From contig NZ_SJPS01000001.1 in NCBI RefSeq assembly GCF_007860015.1, positions 1-64,000 of the forward strand: 64,000 bases of DNA. Direction: 5' to 3'. Made by a program: the position numbers and the translations under genes. This DNA comes from Bythopirellula polymerisocia (GTDB taxonomy: Bacteria; Planctomycetota; Planctomycetia; Pirellulales; Lacipirellulaceae). How positions within the stretch are numbered: the first letter of the stretch is position 1; every line of letters starts with the position of its first letter. A model generated the notes under the pieces. That model was not told the DNA's origin, ran no database searches, and saw nothing but the letters and a program-made list of their open reading frames with translations. This document shows, piece after piece, positions 18,935 through 27,827 of this stretch.

Positions 18935-20722
18935 ATGATGTCGACAATATTTCATCGAACAAATACAGCTGTCGTTTTACTTGTCGGACTATCGCTCGCA
19001 TTACCTGCTACGTCGGTACGTGCTGCCTTTACCCAAGAGCAAAGTTCCGTTCTCAACAATGCGAACTTTGATTCCCGCAGTGCATCGCTCGCGGATATCG
19101 ACAACGACGGCGATCTGGATCTCATGTTTCAAGGTGGGTCCGGGGCGCAGCAGCTTTTTCGCAACAACTATGTTGGCTCTGGTGTGCTGACTTATACCAA
19201 CATTACCAGCACGATGCCGACGAGTGATTTGGGTCCATCTTGGAGCGCGGCCTGGAGTGACTACGATGGAGACGGTTTCGTTGATGTGTTCGTCGGGCAG
19301 TCCAACATTGGCGCATCGGGAGATGTTTTCAAGAACAACGGCTTGGCAGGTTTTTCCAACGAGAGCATCCCCACCGGACTCGATGACCCTGGATTCCACC
19401 AAAACGTCGCCTGGGTCGACATCAATAATGATCGATTGCTGGACCTCATTATCGGAATGGAAGGTCCTGAGAAGCATGAAATTTATTTGCAAGGCCCGGG
19501 GCAATCGTTCACTCCCGTTGGCGCGGCTGTGGGGTTCCAACAAGACTTCGGAACCAAAGGCTACGGACTTGCGATTGGTGACTCCGATGGAGACGGGGAT
19601 TTGGACATTTACATCTCCACCTGCCGGGGAGACAACAACATTCGCAACAATTTTTATCAGAACATGCTTGTCGAAACTGGCTCCCTCGGTTTTGTAGACA
19701 TCGCCGACACCAACGGCACCCAGTTGATGACCAACAGCTACGGCACAGAATTCCATGATTTCGACGACGACGGCGATCTCGATCTATTCGTCGTGGGGGC
19801 GGATCGCCAGCCCAACAAGATCTTCCGCAACGATGGTGGAAACATGTTTACCGATGTTGATACGCTGACAGGGCACGCGTTGATCTCTGATGTTTCAGGC
19901 GACCTCAATGGTGGTCGCCCAATTGATTATGATAACGATGGTGACCTCGACCTCTTCTTCCACGATCATCTTGCCGCGGGTGGTAAGAATGCAGGGCGCA
20001 AACTTTATCGCAACGATGGCAATTGGGAGTTTACTGATGTGACCGTGGCGGAGGGACTCGACACCCAAAATCAAGGAGCTTACGACAGCGTGTGGGGTGA
20101 TCTCGATCTTGATGGCGATCTTGATCTGGTTGCCCCCACGAATTCTTCTTGGCCTGAACATGTTTTCAAGAGTGACACGACAACCAATGGCAACCATTGG
20201 ATGTTTATCGAGCTAGCCGGCCTGAAGGAGAATACCACTGCAATCGGTGCTTCGCTCTATGCCACGCTCGATAAAGGAACTCCTCAAGAGCGCACCCTCC
20301 GCCGCGAAGCCAATACCAACGCCGGCACATTCAATCAAAGTGATTTACCAGTTCATTTTGGATTAGGAGCGGCCACCTTGATCGATGAATTACGGATTCA
20401 ATGGCCTGACGGAACGATCCAGTTGCTACACAACTTATCAGTCGACCAATACCTCACAATCAACTCTCCTGGCGATTTCGATGGTGACGGCGACGTCGAC
20501 GGAGATGATCTTGCAAGATGGCAAACGGCATTCGGGACAAATGCTTTGGCTGATTCGGACCTTGATGGAGACAGCGATGGCCAGGATTTTCTCGCCTGGC
20601 AACGGAATTACGGCAAGGGTCTCGCTCCACTTACAACCGGGACAGCCATCCCAGAGCCTAGCGCCTTCGTTTTGCTACTCTTGGGTGCGGCGCAGTGGTT
20701 GGGAAAAAGACGCAGCCACTAA
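18935..20722 (+). CDS. FG-GAP/VCBS and ASPIC/UnbV repeat protein with PEP-CTERM anchor
   Basis: This is a 595-residue exported protein. After the signal peptide come at least seven FG-GAP/VCBS-type Ca-binding blades with the pattern DxDxDGDLDL (for example IDNDGDLDLM, DSDGDGDLDIYIS, DFDDDGDLDLFVV, DYDNDGDLDLFF, DLDLDGDLDLV), predicting an integrin-like beta-propeller over ~45-420. A UnbV/ASPIC segment follows (RREANTNAGTFNQSDLPVHFGLG, then WPDGTIQLLHNL). A dockerin-like pair (DFDGDGDVDGDDLARW; DLDGDSDGQDFLAW) and a PEP-CTERM tail (IPEPSAF...GKRRSH) end the protein. It is surface-anchored or secreted, with unknown substrate. It converges with the SMC-like gene, overlapping by four bases. Confidence 0.88.
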   Translation: MMSTIFHRTNTAVVLLVGLSLALPATSVRAAFTQEQSSVLNNANFDSRSASLADIDNDGDLDLMFQGGSGAQQLFRNNYVGSGVLTYTNITSTMPTSDLGPSWSAAWSDYDGDGFVDVFVGQSNIGASGDVFKNNGLAGFSNESIPTGLDDPGFHQNVAWVDINNDRLLDLIIGMEGPEKHEIYLQGPGQSFTPVGAAVGFQQDFGTKGYGLAIGDSDGDGDLDIYISTCRGDNNIRNNFYQNMLVETGSLGFVDIADTNGTQLMTNSYGTEFHDFDDDGDLDLFVVGADRQPNKIFRNDGGNMFTDVDTLTGHALISDVSGDLNGGRPIDYDNDGDLDLFFHDHLAAGGKNAGRKLYRNDGNWEFTDVTVAEGLDTQNQGAYDSVWGDLDLDGDLDLVAPTNSSWPEHVFKSDTTTNGNHWMFIELAGLKENTTAIGASLYATLDKGTPQERTLRREANTNAGTFNQSDLPVHFGLGAATLIDELRIQWPDGTIQLLHNLSVDQYLTINSPGDFDGDGDVDGDDLARWQTAFGTNALADSDLDGDSDGQDFLAWQRNYGKGLAPLTTGTAIPEPSAFVLLLLGAAQWLGKRRSH

Positions 20723-23700
20723 GCCGCTTCCAACGGACGTCGGTGGACGGCATTCGCGGCCCAGCGTTTGATCTTTCCCGCCGAGGGGGCATCGGTGGTC
20801 CGCAAGATGCGTAGCCCTTGTTTGGTTTTACATAGTTTTCTTACTTGTCGTACCAACTCCTCGGCAGGTATCGCGGCGATTTGCTCGGGGCTGGTGAAAC
20901 CGCAAGCGACTAACAACTGGGCCGCGTAACTACGCAATTCAGGTATCTGACATACCAAGCGTGCCTGATGTTGCCACTCTGCAATTTTCGTTTCCGTCAC
21001 GTGCCCCAACTCAAGTTCCGCGGTGGTGGCCGCCGCATTGGCATTGAGCAAGTCAGCGACAGTGCGAATCCCCACTCGCTCAAGATGCTCAGCCGTTTTG
21101 GGGCCTATCGAGGGGGCATCTTCGACGTCGCTTTCAAGACTGAGAAAATATCTTGCTGGTTGTTTAATTTCGCTGCGGGGGCGAACCACTTGCGAGTCCG
21201 TTTTAATTGCTTCTTCCGAAACATTGCGCGATCGACCGTTTCTATTAGATTGAGAGATTAGCTGCCCCCCATTAGACCATCTTCTCAGTCGAGCGGTATT
21301 GAAGCGCTTCCTGACATTCGCAAATCGTTGACCACGTTCAGATTGCAAAAACTCGTGGATGATACGCTCCAGCTGATCTACATCCGCCTCGCAGAGGTCT
21401 TTGTGGCAGGTAATCCCACAGGCTGCGAGCACTTGGGCATCATTGAGCGACAATCCAGCAACGTTACACATCAAGTCCATGTGAGCCTGCCATAATTTTA
21501 CGGTCTCGGCAGAAATTTCATGGCGGTCGAGTCCACGAGAGATCTCTTCTGGCGAGGTACGCAGCAGTTCGCCAACCGTATGGAGATTAATTTTCTGGAA
21601 AACGTTGTGCGTTTCACTTCCAAAGACGGGAAACTCACTCAAGGAGCACTCTTCGGTCAGGTAGTAGTGAGTGTCCAATTGCTCTTCGTTAGCGCGAATT
21701 TTCAAGACGGGCGTGAGACTACCATCCTCGGTTTCCCGCACCACCCGCGTGAATGTCGTTTCTTGAGTTGTGACGGGTTCGATGGTTGGCTGGCAACGTA
21801 GTTTAGCAAGATCAAACACCTGACAATGGAGTGACTGAAATCGGCGCAAGGCATCGACATCTTCAGTGAACACCAAAACCTGCTGACCGCTTCGTGCAAA
21901 CTCTGCCAACACGCCGGCCATTGCCGCGCTCCCTGCCGAATCTTGCCTCAGGAACGGTTCATCGAGGACGAGTGGTAGTTGAATCCCTCGCCGGGCAAAT
22001 GCTCCCACCAGCGCCAGTGTAAGTGAAAGATAGAGTTGATCGTGAGTCGCGGTGGAGAGCCCACTTAAGGAAGTCGCATGGCCAGTACGGTCGATCACGG
22101 TCGGCGACCTCCCCTCGCGATCAAGCCGAATCTGCACAAACTGGCCGCCGCTTAATTGGGCCAACACATCTGACGCCCGCCAGACGCCTAAATCACGTGA
22201 TTTCTTGTTCTCAATAGGATTAAGAGCCTGACGAATCGCAACTTCAAGCCTTTCAAGTTCAAATTGTTGTTCCTCAATTTGTTCATTCCCGACCAACCCG
22301 GCACGCTCGCGTTGCAACTGTTGCCAGCGCGATTCGAGTGAGGCAAGCTTGCTGTCTGCAGCTGCTTGCTCTTGCGACAATTCGTCCCGGCGACGCAATA
22401 GGTTTTCGTAGCGTCTCCGCAAATCAGCTTCTTGAACCCTACGAGGATCGTACCCTACCAGCAGAGAATCTGCCTCTCCAAGGAACGCATAATGGGAAGC
22501 GCATTCGCAATGTCCTTCAATCGGTGATTGAGGACGAAGAAGCGAAAGCTCTCCTTCTTGTCGGAGTTCATGAATGAGCGACTCGCGCTGTTCGAGAAGA
22601 TGCTCTAAGCGCTCGCTCAGGTCGAACTGGGATCGGGCAATTTGGCGGGACTCTGCCGTCAACCGCTGCCTGCGAGCTAGTCTCTCTTGTTCGGTGATCA
22701 AACCGCAGAGTGTATAAACTTGTTGACGGAGCATCTTTGCCACGGGAGCAAGCTTTGCATGGGAGTCTTGACCGATGCATCGTGCCGGTTCGTTGGCCCG
22801 GGCGAGTAGTGCCACTTCTGCGTCGAGGTCATCGACTAATCGTTCTAGGATGCCTACCGACGCGCGACTGTCTGCTAGACAGCCTACTCGCTCGGCTGTT
22901 CCGTCGGGAGTGAGTTGCGCCAATTCGGCTCGAATAGTTGCTTCTCGAGCCTGCAAATCTCCCAGCGATCTGCGGCATCGGGCGATCTCCCCTTCAAGCA
23001 GCGCAAGCTGTTTGCGTTGCCCCTCCAGGTTCCGCTCGTTTGCTGGACTTGCTGCCAGATCGGTCAACGAGATAAGTCGTAATCGGGCCTCGCAATCGGC
23101 AATCTCACCGTTGACCTTGCGCTGTTCATTTTGCAGCTCGTCGAGTCGCCGTCGAGCGGTATCCAACAAGGCTTCGAGTTGAGTATGCTCTTTCGAGAGA
23201 ACGCCACCTTCTTGCCGACGCACCGAAAGACACCTCTCGATCGACTCGGCAATGGTATCCCGTTGGCGAATAAGCTCTTCTATCCGGCGGCGATCTATCG
23301 GAGACTTCGTATTCGATTCTTTAGAACTGCAACAGGGTTGTGTTTTCAGCGGACTGCCGTTGGTAGGACCCGCGTTGGCCAACTCTGCGCAGAAGTCTCT
23401 GCTCAAGAGCCACTCGACCGAAGGTGCTTCGGCAAAGTCTACACCTACAAGTGGAGCAATCACCTTGGGAGACAAACTCGGTAGCAGCTTTTGGATCGTC
23501 CGATTATCAACCGGCTCGCCACCAACGGCGGCCACCGTCAACCGACTTAATCCCTCAGCATTCAAATGTCGGCGAAGTACATAGCTGCCCTGCGGGGTCT
23601 CAACAACCACCCGACCTTCGGTCAGGGGCAGGGTCTGGCCAAACTGTTGCCGCCACAGGCTAGTGGCTTTGCCAAAAAGAAGATGATTGGCGAGTTGGGC

Positions 23701-23820
23701 GACTGTGCTCTTGCCAGCTCCGGGTTTGCCAAAAAATACATTGAGCTGGGGATGAACGGGATCGGCGAGTAGGTCAGGCCAGGCCCCCCGGCCCGCGAGG
23801 CTCAATTGGGTGATTCGCAT
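20719..23820 (-). CDS. SMC/RecN-like coiled-coil ATPase (YhaN type) with C-terminal DUF4332 repeats
   Basis: This protein has 1033 residues. Walker A (GKPGAGKST, residues 31-39) follows the opening MRITQLSLAGRGAW. Long charged coiled coils cover ~200-560, interrupted by a Cys/His turn (GHCECASHYAF). An ABC signature-like LSGLSTATHDQLYLSL (~residue 590) and Walker B LVLDEPFL (~620) complete a SMC-type head of the YhaN group. Beyond ~720 two DUF4332 (helix-hairpin-helix) units follow; the second contains APSIGPKTAEHLERVGIRTV and is expected to bind DNA. YhaN-like ATPases usually pair with a calcineurin-like nuclease gene (YhaM/SbcD type), which is absent here. A role in DNA maintenance is inferred. 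Confidence 0.85.
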   Translation of the reverse strand: MRITQLSLAGRGAWPDLLADPVHPQLNVFFGKPGAGKSTVAQLANHLLFGKATSLWRQQFGQTLPLTEGRVVVETPQGSYVLRRHLNAEGLSRLTVAAVGGEPVDNRTIQKLLPSLSPKVIAPLVGVDFAEAPSVEWLLSRDFCAELANAGPTNGSPLKTQPCCSSKESNTKSPIDRRRIEELIRQRDTIAESIERCLSVRRQEGGVLSKEHTQLEALLDTARRRLDELQNEQRKVNGEIADCEARLRLISLTDLAASPANERNLEGQRKQLALLEGEIARCRRSLGDLQAREATIRAELAQLTPDGTAERVGCLADSRASVGILERLVDDLDAEVALLARANEPARCIGQDSHAKLAPVAKMLRQQVYTLCGLITEQERLARRQRLTAESRQIARSQFDLSERLEHLLEQRESLIHELRQEGELSLLRPQSPIEGHCECASHYAFLGEADSLLVGYDPRRVQEADLRRRYENLLRRRDELSQEQAAADSKLASLESRWQQLQRERAGLVGNEQIEEQQFELERLEVAIRQALNPIENKKSRDLGVWRASDVLAQLSGGQFVQIRLDREGRSPTVIDRTGHATSLSGLSTATHDQLYLSLTLALVGAFARRGIQLPLVLDEPFLRQDSAGSAAMAGVLAEFARSGQQVLVFTEDVDALRRFQSLHCQVFDLAKLRCQPTIEPVTTQETTFTRVVRETEDGSLTPVLKIRANEEQLDTHYYLTEECSLSEFPVFGSETHNVFQKINLHTVGELLRTSPEEISRGLDRHEISAETVKLWQAHMDLMCNVAGLSLNDAQVLAACGITCHKDLCEADVDQLERIIHEFLQSERGQRFANVRKRFNTARLRRWSNGGQLISQSNRNGRSRNVSEEAIKTDSQVVRPRSEIKQPARYFLSLESDVEDAPSIGPKTAEHLERVGIRTVADLLNANAAATTAELELGHVTETKIAEWQHQARLVCQIPELRSYAAQLLVACGFTSPEQIAAIPAEELVRQVRKLCKTKQGLRILRTTDAPSAGKIKRWAANAVHRRPLEAA

Positions 23821-24126
23821 AGTTTCTTCCTTGAACTGGGCAATCTGCGGCCAGCCGGATGAGAAAGTTTCCGACTACTCCTCGACGGGGATCGGCCAGG
23901 CACGAGATTAAGCTGGCAAAGTAGCGAATTACCGCTTAATTCACAACACGGGTTTAATTTTCAGCGTGTGCTAGCATAGTCTTTCGACTCTTTACTAGTG
24001 TGGCCGGTCAGCCCGATCTATCGTGAATCCCGTTGAAAAAGTCGCTTCACAAGAAACCGTGCGGATCCATTCAGTGAAAGCGGGCATATAGAAGTTGGAC
24101 GGAAGACGATTCAACATTCTCGGCAA
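23821..24126. other. Intergenic region, no gene seen
   Basis: This 306-base gap lies between the 5' end of the SMC-like gene and the 3' end of the PilZ gene. It must hold the promoter of the former. I see no convincing hairpin, tRNA or conserved open frame. Confidence 0.5.
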
Positions 24127-24711
24127 TCAAGAACCGAGGCGAAACATGAATTCACAGCCTACGGCAACATAGGGAGGAATCAATGCCTGCTGCCTAACCA
24201 CGCGGGCGATGATCTGAATGGGTTTTGCACTGCTGGAAGGTATATGCAATGCGAGATAGGGAGCTGTCGTACCATCTGTCATTGCAAGGCCCGCTCCTTC
24301 GCTAGAGACATCCGTCATAATGACACTAAGCCCTTTGCCAGCAATCACAAAACTTGTGTCGAGTTCGATAACCGAGATCATCATCGGGTTGACGACTCTG
24401 GCAGAGCGACGTCGATTAACAACGTCTTGGGGCACCGCACGATTGGCGATCGACGCCAGATGGACTCGAATGTGGGCGGGAATTCCCGGAGCGTCACTCG
24501 TATCGAATTGCTCCTCGTGGATGCGCACCAGTGAACCGAATTCTGGAAGTAAATCGACATCGGGGAAAGCTATTTGGTTCGCTCCACAATTTGCACAAAC
24601 CCATAGAGATGCCTGATCCAGCTGACTCGTCGTCAAGAGCGGAAGCTCGACATCACAGCTTTCGCAGGTGATATTGGTTGTCTGGGGTTCAGGGGTAGTC
24701 GTAGCGACCAT
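24127..24711 (-). CDS. Zinc-ribbon PilZ-domain protein
   Basis: This protein has 194 residues. The N-terminus carries a four-cysteine ribbon (Cys16-x2-Cys19 and Cys39-x2-Cys42, within CESC and CANC). The C-terminal half is a PilZ domain: NRRRSARV (Arg100-Arg105) supplies the RxxxR element and DVSSEGAGL (Asp134, Ser136, Gly139) the D/NxSxxG element that binds cyclic di-GMP. All key residues are there, so c-di-GMP binding is likely. ATG 24711 is used; a GTG six codons upstream is possible. It is predicted cytoplasmic and may link c-di-GMP to a surface process. Neighbours give no operon. Confidence 0.8.
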   Translation of the reverse strand: MVATTTPEPQTTNITCESCDVELPLLTTSQLDQASLWVCANCGANQIAFPDVDLLPEFGSLVRIHEEQFDTSDAPGIPAHIRVHLASIANRAVPQDVVNRRRSARVVNPMMISVIELDTSFVIAGKGLSVIMTDVSSEGAGLAMTDGTTAPYLALHIPSSSAKPIQIIARVVRQQALIPPYVAVGCEFMFRLGS

Positions 24712-24873
24712 GAATTGTACTTTCAGCACTTACGGGAAACGGCAATTTCGGTTTACACTATTCGTGCCTTTGAAAAAGTACTTTCGGATTTTTAGGTAGG
24801 AGGTTGATGGACTCCTTTCAATTCTTTCGAGGCGCGTTTTCGGTTCAGATTGTGACGGTTGCAGGAGTTGCAA

Positions 24874-26019
24874 ATGGCGGATTATGACGCAGTGGTCCTG
24901 GGGTTAGGAGGTGTCGGCAGTGCCGCCCTGCTACATTTTTCCCAGCGAGGATTGCGTGTTCTAGGCATTGACCGCTTCACTACCCCGCACACTTACGGCA
25001 GCTCGCACGGGCATACTCGAATTATTCGCCAGGCCTACTTTGAACACCCACATTATGTGCCGCTCTTAATCGAATGCTACCGCAAATGGCAACAGCTCGA
25101 ACAACTCGTCGGTAAGCAGCTTTATCACGAAATTGGCATTGTGCAGATTGGCCCCGAAACGGGCAACGTTGTCCCTGGAGTTCTCCGCGCTGCCCACGAA
25201 CACAACCTGAATATTGACGAATTCACTTCTCAAACCTTGCGAGAACGGTGGCCAGCTTTCGCAGTTCCTGAGAACATGGTTGGCGTTTTCGAAGCCAAGG
25301 CCGGCTATCTCTTGGTCGAAGAATGCGTTCGCAGTCAGCTCGCCGCTGCCCAACAGGCGGGTGCCGAGGTTCAGGCACCCTGCGAAATATTGCGATGGGA
25401 TTCTGGTAAACCCATCCGGATCCACACCGCAACTGGCATGATCACCACCGACCGTTTGGCCATCGCAGCAGGTCCCTGGGCAAACACTCTCTTGGGCGAA
25501 CTCGATCTGCACCTTGAGGTCCGCCGCAAAAGCGTCTTTTGGTTTGCCAACAAGAAAGATTTCTCCGCTCAAGCAGGTTATCCGTGCTTCTTGTACGAAC
25601 TCCCCCACGGTGTGTTTTACGGATTTCCGAAATTGGACACATCTGGCATCAAGCTGGCCGAGCACTCCGGCGGACAGAGAGTCGACGATCCGCTTACCGT
25701 CGATCGACAAGTGGATCCCGAGGATGCGGAGCGCATCGAGAGTTTCTCCAGGCAGTATCTCCCCGGCATCACCGGCAAGCAACTCGACCACCAGACGTGC
25801 TTCTACACGATGTCGCCTGACGACCACTTTGTGGTCGATCGCCACCCCCAGGACAAGCACATCGTCTTCGCCGCGGGCATGTCCGGCCACGGTTTCAAAT
25901 TCACTCCAGTCCTCGGCCAGGCCCTAACTGATCTGGCACTCGATGGAGGAACCGACTTGCCGATCGAATTCTTGTCGGTGGGGAGGTTTTCCTCAGCCCC
26001 AGGATCTCCACTATTTTAA
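24874..26019 (+). CDS. solA: SolA-like FAD-dependent amine oxidase (N-methyltryptophan/sarcosine oxidase family)
   Basis: This protein has 381 residues. The FAD-binding motif VVLGLGGVGSAALLHF (Gly10, Gly12, Gly15) starts at the N-terminus, followed by GIDRF and the family stretch SSHGHTRIIRQAY. In monomeric sarcosine and N-methyltryptophan oxidases FAD is bound covalently to a Cys in CxYTxTPD; here Cys309 sits in TCFYTMSPDDHF. Enzymes of this family oxidatively demethylate N-methyl amino acids, giving formaldehyde and H2O2. ATG 24874 is preferred because GGAG lies eight bases upstream; a TTG at 24859 would precede it. The exact substrate cannot be read. It is followed ten bases later by the dacB-like gene, probably co-transcribed without functional link. 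Confidence 0.85.
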   Translation: MADYDAVVLGLGGVGSAALLHFSQRGLRVLGIDRFTTPHTYGSSHGHTRIIRQAYFEHPHYVPLLIECYRKWQQLEQLVGKQLYHEIGIVQIGPETGNVVPGVLRAAHEHNLNIDEFTSQTLRERWPAFAVPENMVGVFEAKAGYLLVEECVRSQLAAAQQAGAEVQAPCEILRWDSGKPIRIHTATGMITTDRLAIAAGPWANTLLGELDLHLEVRRKSVFWFANKKDFSAQAGYPCFLYELPHGVFYGFPKLDTSGIKLAEHSGGQRVDDPLTVDRQVDPEDAERIESFSRQYLPGITGKQLDHQTCFYTMSPDDHFVVDRHPQDKHIVFAAGMSGHGFKFTPVLGQALTDLALDGGTDLPIEFLSVGRFSSAPGSPLF

Positions 26020-26028
26020 GGACTCACG

Positions 26029-27447
26029 ATGACGACTGTTCATTTTTATTCTCGGGTGATACTCTGCTTGCTTGTTGGCGTAGTGTTAACCGGCACTTCA
26101 AACGCAGGGCGTCCGATAGAATCGGACCTGAAGAAGCAGCTTGATGCCGTGCTGGACAATCACTCTACCTCGCGCCAGACCACGGTGACCCTCAAAGTAA
26201 TTGATCTCGAAAATGGTGAGGTGCTCTATGATCGTGGGGGAGATCGTCTGCTGACTCCAGCTTCTAATCTAAAGATTTATACTTCGGCGTGTGCGCTGGA
26301 TTTATTTGGACCAAGTCACCAGTTCCTGACTAAGGTAAAAACTGAGGGAGTGCTGCAGGGAGGTGTACTCGAGGGTGACCTGGTTCTCGTGGGGGGTGGC
26401 GATGCGATGCTTTCAAGCGAGGACATGGCAAAATTGTCCAAGCGAGTGGTTGAAGAACTCGGCATTACCAAGATTCATGGGAAAGTGGTGATCGACAATT
26501 CACGCTACGCTTCTCCACTGAAGGGTCCCGGCTGGATGTGGGATGACGACCCTGACTACTACAACATGTCCGTCACCCCTTTGATGGTTGACTTCAATGT
26601 GCTCGAGTTGCAGCTTACTTCGTCAAGAGAAGGAATTGCGGCAGCCCTGGCCTTGCCCTCCAATTACCCGGCAGTCCAGTTGAGGCCGCGCAAGAGCTTC
26701 GGCGGAGAAACGATAGCAACGCGTCGACCGTTTACCCATCCAATTCTGGTTGCTGAAAAGGGGACGCTCGACGAGCCACAAACGGTTCGGCTCACCATGC
26801 ACGATCCGGGCAAGTGGGTAAGCGGTGTGTTTGCTGCGATGCTCATGGAACGTGGTGTTGAGTTTTCTCCGCCAAATCAAGCTAAGAGATCTTCAGGTAA
26901 TGCCAGTCCTGGTGAATTGGAGCACGCCGGTCCTACGCTGGCAGATACCCTCAAGCACTTCAATAACAAGAGTGAAAACGCCGTAGGGGAGGTATTGCTC
27001 CATGAAATCGCCATCGCCAACGGAAAAAAGAAACCTCACTGGTCCGACGGGGCCGCGTCGATTACCGAGTGGCTCATCGAAAAAGCCGGCTTGGAACAGG
27101 ATTCATTCAAACTAGTCGATGGCTCGGGGTTGTCCCGCTACAATCTCATCTCTGCAGACTCCTCAGTTCGCCTCCTCGAGTTCATGCATCATCACCCACA
27201 CGCCGATACCTTTTACTCGGCACTCCCTGCCTATGACGTGGAGCTCGCAGGCAGGAAACAACCACTCGTAGCCGCGAAGCCCGGGGGGATGGCTAGTGTC
27301 TCGACAATCTCCGGCTATCTCAAGACTACGAGCGGGAAGATGCTGGCGTTCTCGCTCTTAGCAAATGGCTATACAGGTTCGGCTAGCCCAGTGTTCGAGC
27401 TACGCCAGAAAGTCTGGCAGGTGCTGGCCAAAGACGGTGAACCTTAG
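26029..27447 (+). CDS. dacB: D-alanyl-D-alanine carboxypeptidase/endopeptidase (PBP4, DacB family)
   Basis: This 472-residue exported protein has a signal peptide ending TSNA. Serine peptidase S13 motifs are in order: SxxK as Ser79-Asn-Leu-Lys82 (TPASNLKIYTSA), SxN as SEN in NNKSENAVGE (~317), and the third motif as Lys417-Pro-Gly in AAKPGGMAS instead of the usual KTG. Between the first two lies the inserted domain II of PBP4. It would trim or cleave peptidoglycan cross-links in the periplasm. Planctomycetes have thin, long-overlooked peptidoglycan, so the gene is consistent with that. The KPG variant deserves a check against homologues. It is ten bases after the oxidase gene. Confidence 0.87.
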   Translation: MTTVHFYSRVILCLLVGVVLTGTSNAGRPIESDLKKQLDAVLDNHSTSRQTTVTLKVIDLENGEVLYDRGGDRLLTPASNLKIYTSACALDLFGPSHQFLTKVKTEGVLQGGVLEGDLVLVGGGDAMLSSEDMAKLSKRVVEELGITKIHGKVVIDNSRYASPLKGPGWMWDDDPDYYNMSVTPLMVDFNVLELQLTSSREGIAAALALPSNYPAVQLRPRKSFGGETIATRRPFTHPILVAEKGTLDEPQTVRLTMHDPGKWVSGVFAAMLMERGVEFSPPNQAKRSSGNASPGELEHAGPTLADTLKHFNNKSENAVGEVLLHEIAIANGKKKPHWSDGAASITEWLIEKAGLEQDSFKLVDGSGLSRYNLISADSSVRLLEFMHHHPHADTFYSALPAYDVELAGRKQPLVAAKPGGMASVSTISGYLKTTSGKMLAFSLLANGYTGSASPVFELRQKVWQVLAKDGEP

Positions 27448-27827
27448 AGAGGGTGAAGCGAACTATTCAACGAGACAAGAACGTGAGCCGAACAATCGCA
27501 CCCTGGAAGTGAGTGCTCCCCGTTGAAGCAATCCAACTACTAGCTGGGTATGGCAAACGAATCCCTTAAAGACGTTTCCTCGCCGGAGTTGCGGAGCGAA
27601 TCTTATTACTCTTCACTCAGAGCTGGTTGGATTTTTATGGGTTTCCAAGTCCCAAGTTGATTGACAGCAAGCAATTATGCACTCTTGGCATGTTCTCGAT
27701 ATTTCTGGTTCCAAACGTCGAATCAGGTGCTTTGGCACCTGGCATCCCACACTCCAAATCGTTACAATTAGCAGCAGATTCGTTTTCTATATTGCCTATG
27801 CACTCGGGGAGGAAACGGAGCAGGAAC
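27448..27827. other. Intergenic region upstream of the HINT protein
   Basis: This 380-base gap has an in-frame extension of the next gene (from 27627) that does not look like a signal peptide, and no other gene. The ribosome-binding GGAG and AGGA near 27818-27825 belong to the ATG at 27828. Confidence 0.45.
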
